The translations under genes and the position numbers were made by a program. A stretch of 64,000 nucleotides of DNA from Methylobacterium mesophilicum. GTDB taxonomy: Bacteria; Pseudomonadota; Alphaproteobacteria; Rhizobiales; Beijerinckiaceae. Location: positions 1-64,000 of the forward strand of contig NZ_BPQU01000008.1 of the NCBI RefSeq assembly GCF_022179445.1. The letters run 5' to 3'. A model generated the notes under the pieces. It was not told the DNA's origin. It made no database searches and saw only the letters and a program-made list of their open reading frames with translations. This document shows, in pieces, positions 51,102 through 63,437 of the stretch; the stretch's first letter is position 1, and each line of letters opens with the position of its first letter.

Positions 51102-54100
51102 TTACGAACAACCGGTCGTGGAGCCGCAGGTGTCGCACTTCAGGCAGGTCCCGTTGCGGACCAGCGTGAAGTTGGCGCATTCCGGGCAGGCTTCGCCGAC
51201 GTAACCCTTCATCTTCGCCTCGGCCCGTCGGTCGGCGACGGTGCGTTCGACCTTGGTGAAGGGGAGGGTGTCGGCGATCGTCTCGGTCTGACGCGCCACC
51301 GCAGGCTCGGATTTGAGCGCCGAGGTGCCGTGGATCGCGTGAACCGTCCCGCCGGCCGGAGAGGTCTGGCCGGTGCCTGCGGCGCCGACGCCGACCGTTC
51401 CGCCGGCCGGGCCGCCCTGGATGAGGGTGAGGCGGTCGGCCGAGCCGCGCAGCAGGCCGCGCGAGACCACCGAGGAGGCCGGGGCGGGCTTGGACCCGTC
51501 GCGCGTGGTGTCGCCGGCCTCGCCGCCGCCGAGCACCGTGCCGCCGATCTCGGCGGGGCTTACATGGGCCAGGTCGGCGCGGCCGAGATACGACACGGCC
51601 AGCTCGCGGAACACGTAGTCGAGGAGCGAGGTCGCGTTCTTGATCGCGTCGTTGCCCTGCACGAAGCCGGCCGGCTCGAACCGGGTGAACGTGAACGCTT
51701 CCACATACTCCTCAAGGGGCACGCCGTACTGGAGGCCGAGCGAGATCGCGATGGCGAAGTTGTTCATCAGGCTCCGGAAGGTCGCGCCCTCCTTGTGCAT
51801 GTCGATGAAGATCTCGCCGAGGCGGCCGTCGTCGTACTCGCCGGTGCGCAGGTAGACCTTATGGCCGCCAACCACCGCCTTCTGCGTGTAGCCCTTGCGC
51901 CGGGCCGGCAGCTTCTCGCGGGACCGGATGTGCTCGACCCGCTCGATCACCCGCTCGACGATCTTCTCGGCGATCTGAGCGGCCTTGGCCGCGGCGGGCG
52001 CCTGGATCAGCGCCTCGAGGGCGTCGTCGGCCTCGTCGTCCTCATCGGCGATCAGCGCGGCGTTGAGCGGCTGCGACAGCTTCGAGCCGTCGCGGTAGAG
52101 GGCGTTCGCCTTCAGCGCCAGGGTCCAGGACAGGCGGTAGGCCGCCTTGCAATCCTCGACGGTGGCGTCGTTGGGCATGTTGATCGTCTTGGAGATCGCC
52201 CCGGAGATGAACGGCTGGGCTGCCGCCATCATGCGGATGTGGCTCTCCACCGACAGGTAGCGCTTGCCGATGCGGCCGCACGGATTGGCGCAGTCGAACA
52301 CCGGATAGTGCTCGCGCTTGAGGCCCGGAGCCCCCTCGAGCGTCATCGCCCCGCAGATATGGGTGTTGGCGACCTCGACGTCCTTCTTGGTGAAGCCGAG
52401 GAACGGCAGCAGCTCGAAGGTCGGGTCCGACAGCTTCTCTGCCGGGACCTTGAGGGTCTGGATCAGGAAGTCGTCGCCCAGCGTCCACCGGTTGAACACG
52501 AACTTGATGTCGAAGGCCGACTTCAGGCCCTTCTCGATCGCGGAGATCTTGTCGTCGGTGAAACCCTTCGCCCGGAGCGTCGTCGGATTGATCGCCGGGG
52601 CCTGGCCCATGGAGCCGTGGCCGACCGCGTAGGCCTCGATCTCGGCGATCTCGGATTCGCGGTAGCCCAGCGCCCGCAACGCGTCGGGTGCCGCCTGGTT
52701 GATGATCTTGAAGTAGCCGCCGCCGGCGAGCTTCTTGAACTTCACCAGGGCGAAATCGGGTTCGATGCCGGTGGTGTCGCAATCCATGACGAGGCCAATC
52801 GTGCCGGTGGGCGCGATGACGGTCGTCTGGGCGTTGCGGTAGCCGTGGGTCTCGCCGAGCTGGAGTGCCCGGTCCCAGGCCGCGCGGGCATGGGCACCGA
52901 GGTTGTCCTGCGGGATATTGGCGTGGTCCAGCGGCACCGGGGCGATGCTCAGGAACTCGTAGCCCTCGGCCTCGCCGTGGGCGGCGCGGCGGTGATTGCG
53001 GATCACCTTCAGCATCGCGTCGGCGTTGTCGTCGTAGGCCTGGAACGGACCCAGCTCGGCCGCCATCTCGGCGGAGGTGGCGTAGGCCACGCCGGTCATG
53101 ATCGCGGTGAGCGCACCGGCCAGGGCGCGGCCCTCATGGGAGTCGTAGGGCAGGCCCATGGTCATAAGCAAACCGCCGATATTGGCGTAGCCGAGGCCGA
53201 GCGTCCGGTACCGGAACGACAGCTCCGCGATCTCCTTCGACGGGAACTGCGCCATCATCACGGAGATCTCGAGCACCACCGTCCAGAGGCGGTTCAGGTG
53301 CTCGAACGCCTCGACATCGAAGCGCTTGGTTTGCCGGTCGTACATCGTCAGCAGGTTGGCCGAGGCCAGGTTGCAGGCGGTGTCGTCCAGGAACATGTAT
53401 TCCGAGCACGGGTTCGAAGCCCGGATCCGGCCGCCCTGCGGGCAGGTGTGCCAGTCGTTCATCGTGGTGTTGAAGTGCAGGCCCGGATCCGCCGAGGCCC
53501 ACGCCGCCTCGCCGATCTTTTCCCACAGCTCGCGGGCCGGGATGGTCTTCGCGACCTTGCCGGTGGTGCGCTGGGTCAGGTGCCAGTCGGCGTCAGCATC
53601 GACCGCCCGGAGGAAGTCGTCCGTCAACGAGACGGAGTTGTTGGAGTTCTGGCCGGCGACCGTGAGGTAGGCCTCGGAATCCCAATCGGTGTCGTAGACG
53701 GGGAAATCGATCTTGGTGAACCCCTGGCGGGCGAACTGGACGACCCGCTTGATGTAGGCATCCGGCACGGAGGCCTTGCGGGCGGCCTTGATCTCGCGCT
53801 TCAGCGCGGGGTTACGGTCCGGATCGAAGCAGGCATCGCCTTCCGCCTCGCACTGGGTGCAGGCCTTCATGACCAGGCCGAGATGCTTGGACACGACCTT
53901 GGAGCCGGTTACCAGGGCGGCGACCTTCTGCTCCTCCTTCACCTTCCAGTCGATGAACGCCTCGATATCCGGGTGGTCGATGTCGACGATCACCATCTTG
54001 GCCGCCCGGCGGGTGGTGCCGCCGGACTTTATCGCCCCGGCCGCCCGGTCGCCGATCTTGAGGAAGCTCATCAGGCCCGACGACTTGCCGCCGCCGCCGA

Positions 54101-54833
54101 GCTTCTCGTTCTCGCCGCGGAGCGCGGAGAAGTTCGAGCCGGTGCCGGAGCCGTACTTGAACAGGCGCGCCTCGCGGACCCACAGGTCCATGATGCCGCC
54201 GTCGTTGACGAGGTCGTCCTGCACGCCCTGGATGAAGCAGGCATGCGGCTGCGGGTGCTCGTAGCTCGACGCCGAGCGGGTCAGCTCACCGGTGCGGTAG
54301 TCGCAGTAGAAGTGGCCCTGGCTCGGGCCATCGATCCCGTAGGCCCAGTGCAGGCCGGTGTTGAACCATTGCGGGGAGTTCGGCGCCACCATCTGCTTGG
54401 CGAGCATGTAGCGCAGCTCGTCGAAGAACGCCGAAGCGTCCTCCTCGGAGGAGAAGTAGCGGCCCTTCCAGCCCCAGTAGGTCCAGCAGCCGGCCAGCCG
54501 GTCGAACACCTGCGTGGCCGAGGATTCCGAGCCGATCCGCTCCTCCTCGGGGAGTTCGGCCAGGGCGGCCTCGTCGGCCACCGAGCGCCAGAGGAAGGAC
54601 GGGACGTCGTTCTCTTCGATCTTCCTCAGGCGCGCCGGAACGCCGGCCTTGCGGAAGTACTTCTGCGCCAGCACGTCGCTGGCGACCTGGCTCCAGCTTT
54701 CCGGCACGTCGATGCCATCCAGGCGGAACACCACCGAGCCGTCGGGATTGCGGATCTCGCTCAAGGCATTGCGAAACGGAATACCGGTATAGGGCGACTG
54801 TCCGGCCGTGGTGTAGCGACGCTCGAACCGCAT
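51102..54833 (-). CDS. nrdJ: Vitamin B12-dependent (class II) ribonucleotide reductase
   Basis: The 1243-residue enzyme reduces ribonucleotides to deoxyribonucleotides using adenosylcobalamin, so it works with or without oxygen. Visible features are [28 protein letters not shown], the active-site [41 protein letters not shown] and a C-terminal zinc-ribbon tail ([22 protein letters not shown]). The start at 54833 follows a GAGAGG site; longer frames upstream are not conserved in character. Its length is typical of the long alphaproteobacterial NrdJ. Confidence 0.95.
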   Translation of the reverse strand: MRFERRYTTAGQSPYTGIPFRNALSEIRNPDGSVVFRLDGIDVPESWSQVASDVLAQKYFRKAGVPARLRKIEENDVPSFLWRSVADEAALAELPEEERIGSESSATQVFDRLAGCWTYWGWKGRYFSSEEDASAFFDELRYMLAKQMVAPNSPQWFNTGLHWAYGIDGPSQGHFYCDYRTGELTRSASSYEHPQPHACFIQGVQDDLVNDGGIMDLWVREARLFKYGSGTGSNFSALRGENEKLGGGGKSSGLMSFLKIGDRAAGAIKSGGTTRRAAKMVIVDIDHPDIEAFIDWKVKEEQKVAALVTGSKVVSKHLGLVMKACTQCEAEGDACFDPDRNPALKREIKAARKASVPDAYIKRVVQFARQGFTKIDFPVYDTDWDSEAYLTVAGQNSNNSVSLTDDFLRAVDADADWHLTQRTTGKVAKTIPARELWEKIGEAAWASADPGLHFNTTMNDWHTCPQGGRIRASNPCSEYMFLDDTACNLASANLLTMYDRQTKRFDVEAFEHLNRLWTVVLEISVMMAQFPSKEIAELSFRYRTLGLGYANIGGLLMTMGLPYDSHEGRALAGALTAIMTGVAYATSAEMAAELGPFQAYDDNADAMLKVIRNHRRAAHGEAEGYEFLSIAPVPLDHANIPQDNLGAHARAAWDRALQLGETHGYRNAQTTVIAPTGTIGLVMDCDTTGIEPDFALVKFKKLAGGGYFKIINQAAPDALRALGYRESEIAEIEAYAVGHGSMGQAPAINPTTLRAKGFTDDKISAIEKGLKSAFDIKFVFNRWTLGDDFLIQTLKVPAEKLSDPTFELLPFLGFTKKDVEVANTHICGAMTLEGAPGLKREHYPVFDCANPCGRIGKRYLSVESHIRMMAAAQPFISGAISKTINMPNDATVEDCKAAYRLSWTLALKANALYRDGSKLSQPLNAALIADEDDEADDALEALIQAPAAAKAAQIAEKIVERVIERVEHIRSREKLPARRKGYTQKAVVGGHKVYLRTGEYDDGRLGEIFIDMHKEGATFRSLMNNFAIAISLGLQYGVPLEEYVEAFTFTRFEPAGFVQGNDAIKNATSLLDYVFRELAVSYLGRADLAHVSPAEIGGTVLGGGEAGDTTRDGSKPAPASSVVSRGLLRGSADRLTLIQGGPAGGTVGVGAAGTGQTSPAGGTVHAIHGTSALKSEPAVARQTETIADTLPFTKVERTVADRRAEAKMKGYVGEACPECANFTLVRNGTCLKCDTCGSTTGCS

Positions 54834-55348
54834 AAGACACACCTCTCCCGTCGGGACACGAATGTCCCGGCCCCGCTGGACGCGGGGTCGATTCCCAATA
54901 AGGGGGTCGCGTTCGCTCGGGCCCGGAAACCGGACGCGAGGCGACTCAGCGAAGATGATTTTAGGCCGGTCGAACCTGCCGAAACGCACCACGGGGGGCG
55001 GCGCGACCGATGCAGGGACAATACCGCCGCCATCGCTCTCACGTCAACAAGTAGTGTGCGTCGGTGCGGTTCCCCGCTAGATGTTGTGCCGGCTCGCATA
55101 AACCTGTGGATATCGACGGCGACTCGGATAAGTGCCCTTCCGGCATTCGGGATTCGGAGCGGAAAAATTTTCGATCCACACCCTGAAGTAGAGGCACTTT
55201 ATCGCGGTTCTTGAATAGCCGGCTGATGTCCGGCGTGGGCGTTGCCGCGCAGCGACAGTTGGGCCGAACCGCTGGACTCGGGCGCGTGCGCTCACCATAA
55301 CGACGCCACGAAGCGCCGGCGTGGCGCGGCTTGAATCCGGGACCGGCG
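54834..55348. other. Divergent promoter region of nrdJ and the NDUFA12-like gene
   Basis: No gene is supported. CCTGTGGATA (55103) and a complementary GATCCACACC (about 55173) form a widely spaced inverted repeat that could be a regulator site. No cobalamin riboswitch core was recognised. Confidence 0.4.
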
Positions 55349-55765
55349 ATGGCGCTGAAGGACACTTTGCTGCGCGTCTTCACGTGGTGGAACGGACAGA
55401 CCGTCTCGCTCGCGCTCCAGACCGCCCGCACCGGCATCTTCGTCGGCGAGGACGATTTCGGAAACAAGTACTACAAGGCCGAAGGCGCGCTGATCGACCG
55501 CTCGGTCGGCTCGGAACGGCGCTGGGTGGTCTATAACGGCTACGCCGACGCCTCGAAGGTTCCGCCCGGCTGGCGCGGCTGGCTGTGCCACAACGTCGAT
55601 CTCGCCCCGAGCGAAGAGACCTACACGCCGCGCGCCTGGCAGCAGCCGCATGTCGAGAACCAGACCGGCACGCCGAACGCATACCGACCGCAGGGCTCGC
55701 AGCTCTCTTGGGGCTCGCGACCGGCCGCGACCGGCGATTACGTCTCCTGGACGCCCGGCGAGTAG
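55349..55765 (+). CDS. NDUFA12-like NADH:ubiquinone oxidoreductase accessory subunit
   Basis: The 138-residue protein of the NDUFA12/B17.2 family has 'RTGIFVGEDDFGNKYYKAEG', 'RRWVVYNGYADASKVPPGWRGWLCH' and the C-terminal 'NQTGTPNAYRPQGSQLSWG'. In alphaproteobacteria and mitochondria this is a peripheral subunit of complex I. It is encoded away from the main nuo operon, as is usual. The ATG at 55349 begins the conserved part. The next gene is co-directional, 209 bp downstream. Confidence 0.9.
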   Translation: MALKDTLLRVFTWWNGQTVSLALQTARTGIFVGEDDFGNKYYKAEGALIDRSVGSERRWVVYNGYADASKVPPGWRGWLCHNVDLAPSEETYTPRAWQQPHVENQTGTPNAYRPQGSQLSWGSRPAATGDYVSWTPGE

Positions 55766-55974
55766 GCTTGCGGCTGCGGCGCCCTTTTACCGCCACCGTT
55801 CCAGTGTTCACCTCGGGGCTATCCGATCCGACCGCCGCGCCCGTGACGGCGTGACCGGCCTTCCTCTAGAGCCTCGTCCCGAATCCGGGCCGCTGCCCTG
55901 GGGTCCTTGTTCCGCATCGTCGTCTTCCGAGAGACGGTCCCACGTTTCGGGGCGATGCATTAGGGGTCCGAGCC

Positions 55975-56631
55975 TTGAGCCGCACCAAAGCCCTCGCACG
56001 CGCCGGACTGCTCCTCGGCCTGGCACTGGCCCTCGGGGCCGGCCCGGCCGCGGCCGACAAGATCAAGAACCCGACCGCGGTGTTCTCCGGCCTCGACAAG
56101 ATCACCGGCCGCATCGTGTCCTTCGAGGTTGCGGTGGACGAGACCGTGCAGTTCGGGTCGCTGCAGATGACCCCGCGGGTCTGCTACACGCGGCCGCCGA
56201 CCGAGAGCGCCAAGACCACGGCGTTCCTTGAGGTCGATGAGGTCACCCTCGACAACAAGTATCGCCGCATCTTCACCGGTTGGATGTTCGCGTCGAGCCC
56301 CGGCCTGCACGCCATCGAGCACCCGATCTACGACGTCTGGCTGGTCGACTGCAAAGGCGGCAGCGACGTGATCGCAGAGGCGAAGGAGCAGGAGGACGTG
56401 CCGGCGGTGGCCGCCAAGCCGGAACGGACGAAACGCGCCGGCCGGGATTCGACCAAGACCGCCCAGCAACTCAACGCCGCCGGCCAGGTCGATGTCGAGG
56501 CGCCGCGCGGGGTGCCGGTGCAGCCGCGACAGAAGCCCTCGCGAAAGTTCTTCCCGTCGAACGAAGGGCCAGCTCCAGCCCCGCCGCCCCCGCCGCAGCC
56601 GCAGAACCTGTTCGACGCGCTGTTCCGCTGA
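55975..56631 (+). CDS. DUF2155-containing secreted protein
   Basis: The 218-residue protein has a TTG start after AGGGGT and a signal peptide (ends near GPAAAD). The DUF2155 domain is at about 30-130: 'NPTAVFSGLDKITGRI', 'TPRVCYTRPPTE', 'FTGWMFASSPGLHAIEHPIYDVWLVDC'. A disordered Pro- and Lys-rich tail follows. The domain is common in alphaproteobacteria next to NDUFA12-like and aat genes, as here. The role is unknown; a periplasmic location is expected. Confidence 0.85.
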   Translation: MSRTKALARAGLLLGLALALGAGPAAADKIKNPTAVFSGLDKITGRIVSFEVAVDETVQFGSLQMTPRVCYTRPPTESAKTTAFLEVDEVTLDNKYRRIFTGWMFASSPGLHAIEHPIYDVWLVDCKGGSDVIAEAKEQEDVPAVAAKPERTKRAGRDSTKTAQQLNAAGQVDVEAPRGVPVQPRQKPSRKFFPSNEGPAPAPPPPPQPQNLFDALFR

Positions 56632-56634
56632 GGC

Positions 56635-57318
56635 TCAGTCGGCCGCGCCGACGCCCAGCGCGTCCAGCGCCCGCGCGCCCGGGACGGTCCCGTCGCAAGG
56701 CCAGACGTTCCAGTCGGCGACCGCGTCGAGGGCGACGGCGAGCCGCCGCTTATAGATGTGCCGCGGCAACTCCTCGGCGCCGAACTGCGTGAGGTGGTCG
56801 GTCACGAACTGGGTGTCGGCGAGACGGTAACCGCCAACGCGCAGGCGCGCCATCAGATGGACCAGGGCAACCTTCGAGGCGTCGCGCACCTCGTGGAACA
56901 TGCTCTCGCCGAAGAAGGCCGCCCCCATCGAGACGCCGTAGAGGCCGCCCACCAAACGCCCGTCCGCACCGGCATACACTTCGACGGTGTGGACATGCCC
57001 GAGGTCGAACAGCGCGCCGTAGAGCTCGCGGATCCGCCCGTTGATCCAGGTCTTCTCACTGTCCCGGCGGGGTGCGGCGCAACCGCTGATCACCCCGTCG
57101 AAATCCGTGTCGCACCGGACCTCGAACTGGTCGGACCGCACCGTCCGGGCCAGGCGCCGGGACACCCGGAACCCGTCGAGGGGGAGAACGCCGCGCGCCC
57201 GCGGCTCCACCCAGTACAGGGTCGGGTCGGTCGCATCCTCCGCCATCGGAAAGATGCCCGCCGCGTAGGCCTTCAGCAGGATCTCGGGGGTGATGTCCAC
57301 GCGGGTCGGATCGTGCAT
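56635..57318 (-). CDS. aat: Leucyl/phenylalanyl-tRNA--protein transferase
   Basis: The 227-residue enzyme transfers Leu or Phe from tRNA to proteins with N-terminal Arg or Lys, marking them for ClpS-ClpAP. Motifs include '[14 protein letters not shown]', '[22 protein letters not shown]', '[25 protein letters not shown]' and '[15 protein letters not shown]'. The Met at 57318 opens the family N terminus; the longer frame adds a low-complexity Arg-rich stretch. It converges on the DUF2155 gene with 3 bp between the stops. Confidence 0.95.
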   Translation of the reverse strand: MHDPTRVDITPEILLKAYAAGIFPMAEDATDPTLYWVEPRARGVLPLDGFRVSRRLARTVRSDQFEVRCDTDFDGVISGCAAPRRDSEKTWINGRIRELYGALFDLGHVHTVEVYAGADGRLVGGLYGVSMGAAFFGESMFHEVRDASKVALVHLMARLRVGGYRLADTQFVTDHLTQFGAEELPRHIYKRRLAVALDAVADWNVWPCDGTVPGARALDALGVGAAD

Positions 57319-57440
57319 GGGACGAGTGTCGCGCGGCGCCGGTCCAAATGCCAGAGCCGGCGCCGGACCTGATCGCCGCAAGCGCAGTTTCAAAGTCGGA
57401 TTGGAGACACGATCTCGGTCAGACGACAGCTCTCCGAAAC

Positions 57441-57568
57441 ACCCCCCTCATCCCGCGGTGCGAGCGCGGCGAGCCCTGAAGGAGCCCCCAAGGGATCGCG
57501 CAGCTGGCTGGAGCCCTCCTTCGACGCCTCCGCTTCGCTCCGTCGCCTCCGGAGGAGGGCGAGGGTGG
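57441..57568. repeat. Probable intergenic palindromic repeat
   Basis: This GC-rich stretch has GCGAGCGCGGCGAGCCCTGA and a self-complementary GGAGGAGGG/CCCTCC arm pair, of the type scattered between genes in Methylobacterium and relatives. It lies between accC and aat. Confidence 0.4.
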
Positions 57569-57607
57569 GAAGAACCGGTCGAACTGGCTCGCGGTCTCCG
57601 GCCGGGC

Positions 57608-58960
<1,353 letters not shown>

Positions 58961-59156
58961 CGAACCCTTAGAGCGTCCAGGCGATCCGACGGGACCGCGC
59001 AGGATGATCTATCCTCTTGTTGCGCGCCGTTTTCCAGGCCTGACGTGACGGTCGACGTGGCGGAAGACGCCCGACATCGCCTGCACGGGACTCATCGCCG
59101 CCTGCTCGTAGCACGCGACCCGAACGGCGAAGCGAACGGGCCGCCCCGCGCGTCGA

Positions 59157-59624
59157 TCAGGCGATGACCAGCAGGGCCTCGCCGAACTCGACCGGCTGGC
59201 CATCCTCGACGAAGATCGCCGTCACCGTGCCGGCGCGGGGCGCCACGATCTCGTTGAAAGTCTTCATCGCCTCGATGAGGAGCAGCTTGTCGCCGACCTC
59301 GACCTTCGAGCCGATATCGATGAACGCCTTGGCCTCAGGCGAAGGACGCAGGTAGGCGGTCCCGACCATCGGCGACGGCACCGAGCCGGGATGCGTCCGG
59401 GCCGGCTCGGCCGGGGCGAGGGCCCCCGTCGGCGGCGCCACGGGCGGCGCGGCGGCCGCGACAGGCGCGGGCGCCGCCACCTGGACGGTGACGGGCTCAA
59501 GCCGCCGCACGACGCGGATCCGCAGGTCACCCTTCTCGACCTCGATCTCGGACAGGCCGGTCTCGGTGACGAGGTTGGCGAGTTCGCGGACGAGCTCGGA
59601 ATCGATGGGATCGTTCTTGGGCAT
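59157..59624 (-). CDS. accB: Acetyl-CoA carboxylase, biotin carboxyl carrier protein
   Basis: The 155-residue protein has a short N-terminal helical part, a Pro/Ala-rich linker (about 48-80) and the biotinyl domain with [19 protein letters not shown] and the biotin site EAMKTFNE (Lys121). Most AccB proteins have Met after KT; Phe here is a mild change. The ATG at 59624 was chosen because [19 protein letters not shown] opens the family pattern. It is upstream of accC on the same strand. Confidence 0.92.
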   Translation of the reverse strand: MPKNDPIDSELVRELANLVTETGLSEIEVEKGDLRIRVVRRLEPVTVQVAAPAPVAAAAPPVAPPTGALAPAEPARTHPGSVPSPMVGTAYLRPSPEAKAFIDIGSKVEVGDKLLLIEAMKTFNEIVAPRAGTVTAIFVEDGQPVEFGEALLVIA

Positions 59625-59783
59625 CCGGCCTTCTTCGTATCGCGCCGCGGCGGTCGGTTCATCCGGCATGCGCGCTGGCACTCGATCACAGCCTCATGGC
59701 TGGCGGCTCTTAGACGAAGGCGGCCTGGCGCGACAAGGCCGCGCAGTCCGCCATCCGCCGGTGGGAAGCTCCGGCCTGACGCC

Positions 59784-60578
59784 TCAGCAGGAGGCGTGGC
59801 CGCACTGGCGGACATCCGCGATGGTCTTGCGGATGGGGTCGACCCCGACGGCGCCCGGAATCACCTCGTCGCCGATGATGAAGGCCGGCGTGCCCGACAG
59901 GCCCAGCCGGTCGCCCAGGCCGCGATTCTCGCTCAACGCGGCCTTCACCTCGGGGGAGGCCATGTCCTTCTGCAGCTTGACCGTGTCGGCGCCCAGATCC
60001 TTGGCGACCTGGATCGCCCGGGCGCCGTTCACCCGGCCCTTGGTCTCGAGCAGCTTCTGGTGGAATTCGAACAGCTTGTCGCCCTTGAGCTGCTGGCGCA
60101 CCGCGACCGCGACCTGGCTCGCTTCGAGGGATTCCGGGCCGAGCACCGGGAAGTCCTTGATCACCACCCGCAGCTTCGGGTCCGTCTTGATCAGGGTCTG
60201 CACGTCGATCAGCGCCTTGCGGCAATAACCGCAATTGTAGTCGAAGAACTCGACGAGCGTGACGTCGCCGGTGGGATTGCCGGCAACGACGTCGTGCGGG
60301 CCGTTGATGAGCGCCTCGCGGGCCTCCTTGAGGGCCGCACTCTGGGCGAGGCGCTGCGTCTCCGCCTGCTGCTTCTCGGCCTCGGCCAGCGCCTCCTGCA
60401 GCACCTCCGGGTGCTTGATCAGGTAGTCCTTGACGATCGCCTCGATGCCGGCGCGCTGCGCGTCCGTGAACGAGGCGGATGCCGGAGCGGTGGATTGCGT
60501 GGCGTCCTGCGCCGAAGCCGGGACGGCGGCGAGGCCGAGCGCCAGGGCCAGCGCGGGCAGGGAGCGGTTGAAGAGCAT
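59784..60578 (-). CDS. DsbA-family periplasmic thiol-disulfide oxidoreductase
   Basis: The 264-residue protein has a signal peptide (cleavage near ASAQD), a helical N-terminal extension (AGIEAIVKDYLIKHPEVLQEAL) and a thioredoxin-fold DsbA domain with active site Cys116-Gly-Tyr-Cys119 (FFDYNCGYCRKAL) and the cis-Pro loop SGTPAFIIGD. The N-terminal extension places it with ScsC/BcfH-like DsbA proteins, some of which are disulfide isomerases. Two further Cys lie at the extreme C terminus (RQCGHASC). Confidence 0.88.
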   Translation of the reverse strand: MLFNRSLPALALALGLAAVPASAQDATQSTAPASASFTDAQRAGIEAIVKDYLIKHPEVLQEALAEAEKQQAETQRLAQSAALKEAREALINGPHDVVAGNPTGDVTLVEFFDYNCGYCRKALIDVQTLIKTDPKLRVVIKDFPVLGPESLEASQVAVAVRQQLKGDKLFEFHQKLLETKGRVNGARAIQVAKDLGADTVKLQKDMASPEVKAALSENRGLGDRLGLSGTPAFIIGDEVIPGAVGVDPIRKTIADVRQCGHASC

Positions 60579-60713
60579 GGATCCTCGCTTGCGCGGCAAG
60601 CCGGCCCGCGCGTGGCGCGAGCGGTAGAGGGTGGGTTAGGCGTTTTCGCGGCGCCGGGTCAAATCACGATCCCGGCCGGGAGATCCCGCCCGCTGCGCGT
60701 CATCCGGTTCGTC

Positions 60714-61373
60714 ATGCCCAAGCTGTTCCGCGCCTTCTGGCTGCGCCCGCACCTGCTCTGCGCGATCCTGGTGGCGGTCGCCACCGCCCTGCTGGTGCCG
60801 GGCCTCGATCCGGGGATGCGGTTGCTCGTCGGCTGGTGCGCCGGCGTGATCGTCCATGCCGGCCTGGTCATACGGCGGGCCACCGGCCAGACCCATGACG
60901 CCATGCGGCGTGAGGCCGCCCGGCTCGACGACAGCGCCGGGGTGATCACCGTCTTCGCCCTGCTGGCGGCAGCCGCGAGCCTCGGCTCGGTGGCGGTGTT
61001 GGTGGTCGGCGGCCGCATCGCCGGACCCGGCGAGCGCTACGCCCTGGCGCTCGCCGGGACGAGCCTGCTCTGCACCTGGGTCTTCGTGCAGATGATCTTC
61101 ACGGTCCACTACGCGCACGTCTATTACGGCACAGGGGACGAAGCCGGCGCCGAGCGCGGCGGGCTGGACTTCCACGGCGAGACCGAGCCGGACTTCTGGG
61201 ATTTCCTGTACTTCACCGTGACCATCGGGGCTGCGGCTGCGACCTCCGACACCAATCTCACCAGCAAGAGGATGCGCCGGATCGCGACCGCGCAAACGGT
61301 CGGCGCCTACCTGTTCAACACCGGCATCCTGGCGCTGGTGGTCAACATGGCTGCGGGCTTCGCGCCGCACTGA
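60714..61373 (+). CDS. DUF1345 membrane protein
   Basis: The 219-residue protein has five or six membrane segments and the DUF1345 hallmark 'FTVHYAHVYYG' followed by 'EPDFWDFLYFTVTIGAAAATSDTNL'. This last stretch looks like an ion-channel pore loop but has not been tied to a function. The ATG at 60714 starts MPKLFRAFW; the open frame extends far upstream without coding character. Confidence 0.85.
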   Translation: MPKLFRAFWLRPHLLCAILVAVATALLVPGLDPGMRLLVGWCAGVIVHAGLVIRRATGQTHDAMRREAARLDDSAGVITVFALLAAAASLGSVAVLVVGGRIAGPGERYALALAGTSLLCTWVFVQMIFTVHYAHVYYGTGDEAGAERGGLDFHGETEPDFWDFLYFTVTIGAAAATSDTNLTSKRMRRIATAQTVGAYLFNTGILALVVNMAAGFAPH

Positions 61374-61451
61374 CACCGGTTGAGGGCAGGGCCGTCAGGG
61401 GGTAACCCCGAGCACCGCACCGCCTCCGCCCTCGCGCCCCGTCAGGAAAGC

Positions 61452-62606
61452 ATGATCCCGATCTCCCGGCGGGCCGCCGCCGTCCAGCCGTTCCTCGCCA
61501 TGGACGTCATGGCCGCGGCCGCCGCCAAGGCCCGGCGCGGCGACGACGTGGTGCGCATGGAGGTGGGCCAGCCCTCCGCGCCGGCGCCGCGGGCGGTGAT
61601 CGCGGCGGCGCAGGCGGCGCTCGCCACCGGCCGCGTGCCCTACACCGAGGCGCTCGGCCTGCCGGCCCTGCGCGAGCGGATCGCCCGGGACTATGCCGAG
61701 CGCCACGGCGTCGCGGTGAGCCCGGAGCGGGTGGTGATCACCACCGGCTCGTCGGCCGGATTCGTACTCGCCTTCATGAGCCTGTTCGATGCCGGCTCCC
61801 GGGTGGCGGTACCGCAGCCCGGCTACCCGGCCTATCGCAGCATCCTAGCCGCCCTCGACCTCGTGCCGGCCCCGATGGTGCTGCGCGCCGAGGACCGGTT
61901 CGCCCCCACGGCCGCGCTCCTGCGCGAGACCCATGCCCGCGCGTCGCTGGCCGGCGCCCTAGTGATGAGCCCGGCCAACCCCTCCGGCACGGTGATCACG
62001 CAAGACGCGTTGCGCGACCTCTGCGCGGCCACTCGCGAGCTGGGCCTGCCGCTGATCTCCGACGAGATCTATCACGGCCTCAGCTACGGCGTGCCGACCG
62101 TCACCGCCCTGCAATTCGATTCCGACGCGGTGGTGATCAACTCGTTCTCGAAATACCACTGCATGACCGGCTGGCGGGTCGGCTGGATGGTGGTGCCGGA
62201 GGTCCTGGTCCGCCCGATCGAGCGGCTGGCGCAAAACCTCTACATCTCGGCGCCTTACCTCTCGCAGGTCGGCGCGCTCGCCGCGCTGGACGCCGCAGAC
62301 GAACTCGACGCGGTGCGCGACGGCTACGCCCGCAACCGGGCGATCCTCCTCGACGCGCTGCCCGGCTTCGGCCTCGGGCGCGTGCACCCGGCCGACGGCG
62401 CCTTCTACCTCTACGCGGACGTGGCGAATCTCACGAACGAAGCCACCGGTTTCTGCCGGCGCATGCTCGACGAAGCCAACGTCGCGGCGACCCCAGGGCT
62501 CGATTTCGATCCGGATCTCGGCCACCACCACGTCCGGTTTTCGTTCGCCGGCTCCGAGGCGGAATGCCGGGAGGCGGTGGCGCGGTTAAGGACCTGGCTG
62601 CGCTGA
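61452..62606 (+). CDS. Class I/II pyridoxal phosphate-dependent aminotransferase
   Basis: The 384-residue fold-type I aminotransferase has 'VRMEVGQPSAPAP', 'VVITTGSSAGFVLAF', 'MSPANPSGTVI', 'LISDEIYHGLSYG' and the PLP lysine in NSFSKYHCMTGWRVGWM. Substrate residues such as the C-terminal Arg (HVRFSFAGS) are present. It resembles general aspartate/alanine-type transaminases; the exact amino donor cannot be read from sequence. The ATG at 61452 opens the conserved N terminus. It converges on gph. Confidence 0.88.
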   Translation: MIPISRRAAAVQPFLAMDVMAAAAAKARRGDDVVRMEVGQPSAPAPRAVIAAAQAALATGRVPYTEALGLPALRERIARDYAERHGVAVSPERVVITTGSSAGFVLAFMSLFDAGSRVAVPQPGYPAYRSILAALDLVPAPMVLRAEDRFAPTAALLRETHARASLAGALVMSPANPSGTVITQDALRDLCAATRELGLPLISDEIYHGLSYGVPTVTALQFDSDAVVINSFSKYHCMTGWRVGWMVVPEVLVRPIERLAQNLYISAPYLSQVGALAALDAADELDAVRDGYARNRAILLDALPGFGLGRVHPADGAFYLYADVANLTNEATGFCRRMLDEANVAATPGLDFDPDLGHHHVRFSFAGSEAECREAVARLRTWLR

Positions 62607-62610
62607 CCCC

Positions 62611-63309
62611 CTAGGCGGCCTCCACCGGCACCAGGGCGCGGACCGCCTCGGCCAGATCCGAAAAATGCTCGATCACCCGGTCGGGCCCGAGTTCGGTCAC
62701 CGGCACGTCGGTGTAGCCGAAGGTCACCGCCACCACCGGGATGCCGGCGGCCTTGGCGGTGTCGATGTCGGTGCGCGAATCGCCGACCATTACGGCCCGG
62801 GCCGGGTCGCCCCCGGCGCGTTCGATCGTGCCGGTGAGGTGGCTCGGATCGGGCTTGTAGGCCGGGAAGGTGTCGCGCCCGCAGATCGCCGCGAAGCGGT
62901 GACCGATCCCGAGCAGGCGCAGCAGCTCCACCGACTGGCCCTCGAACTTGTTGGTGCAGACCGCCAGCCGGAACCCCGCCGCCTCCAGCGTGTCCAGCGC
63001 CTCCACCACGCCGGGATAAAGGTGCGACGTGTCGGCTAGGTGTTTTCCGTAATGGGCGATGAAGGCCTCGAACAGCCGCTCGTGGTCTTCCGCCGTGAGC
63101 GCGCGGCCCTCCGCTTCGAAGCCCCGCCGGATCAGCGCCTTGGCGCCGGCTCCGATCAGGCCGCGGGCCTGGGACAGGGGCAGCTCGGCCAGGCCTTCGC
63201 GCTTCATCAGCACGTTGAGCGTGCCGATCAGGTCACCCGCGGTCTCGGCCAGGGTCCCGTCCAGGTCGAACACGGCGATCGGCGGACGAGCGGTCGATTC
63301 GGGCGGCAT
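62611..63309 (-). CDS. gph: Phosphoglycolate phosphatase (HAD family)
   Basis: The 232-residue HAD phosphatase has motif I VFDLDGTLAETAGD, motif II AVCTNKFEG, the conserved Lys in PAYKPDPSHL and motif IV MVGDSRTDIDTAKAAG. Gph removes 2-phosphoglycolate formed by DNA repair or by oxygenase reactions. The Met at 63309 is just before the HAD domain; an upstream in-frame start adds 56 residues that overlap the divergent gene and lack family character. Confidence 0.9.
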   Translation of the reverse strand: MPPESTARPPIAVFDLDGTLAETAGDLIGTLNVLMKREGLAELPLSQARGLIGAGAKALIRRGFEAEGRALTAEDHERLFEAFIAHYGKHLADTSHLYPGVVEALDTLEAAGFRLAVCTNKFEGQSVELLRLLGIGHRFAAICGRDTFPAYKPDPSHLTGTIERAGGDPARAVMVGDSRTDIDTAKAAGIPVVAVTFGYTDVPVTELGPDRVIEHFSDLAEAVRALVPVEAA

Positions 63310-63437
63310 CGGGTCGAACTCCAGCTGGGATACGGCCTCGCTAAAGCCGGCCGGCGTCGGCGGCAAGGCGACGCGGCGCCCCACACTCGCCCGAAAGCCC
63401 AGCGAAAGGCGGAGCGCGTCAGCTCCCGGATCCCGCG

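Noticed and set aside
50898..55214. 1438-codon plus-strand open frame
   Set aside because: It is antisense to nrdJ, whose active-site and zinc motifs are all present. No protein family was recognisable in the plus-strand frame.
54834..55348. Possible cobalamin riboswitch before nrdJ
   Set aside because: No B12-box-like conserved core was recognised in the leader, and none is needed for this gene family.
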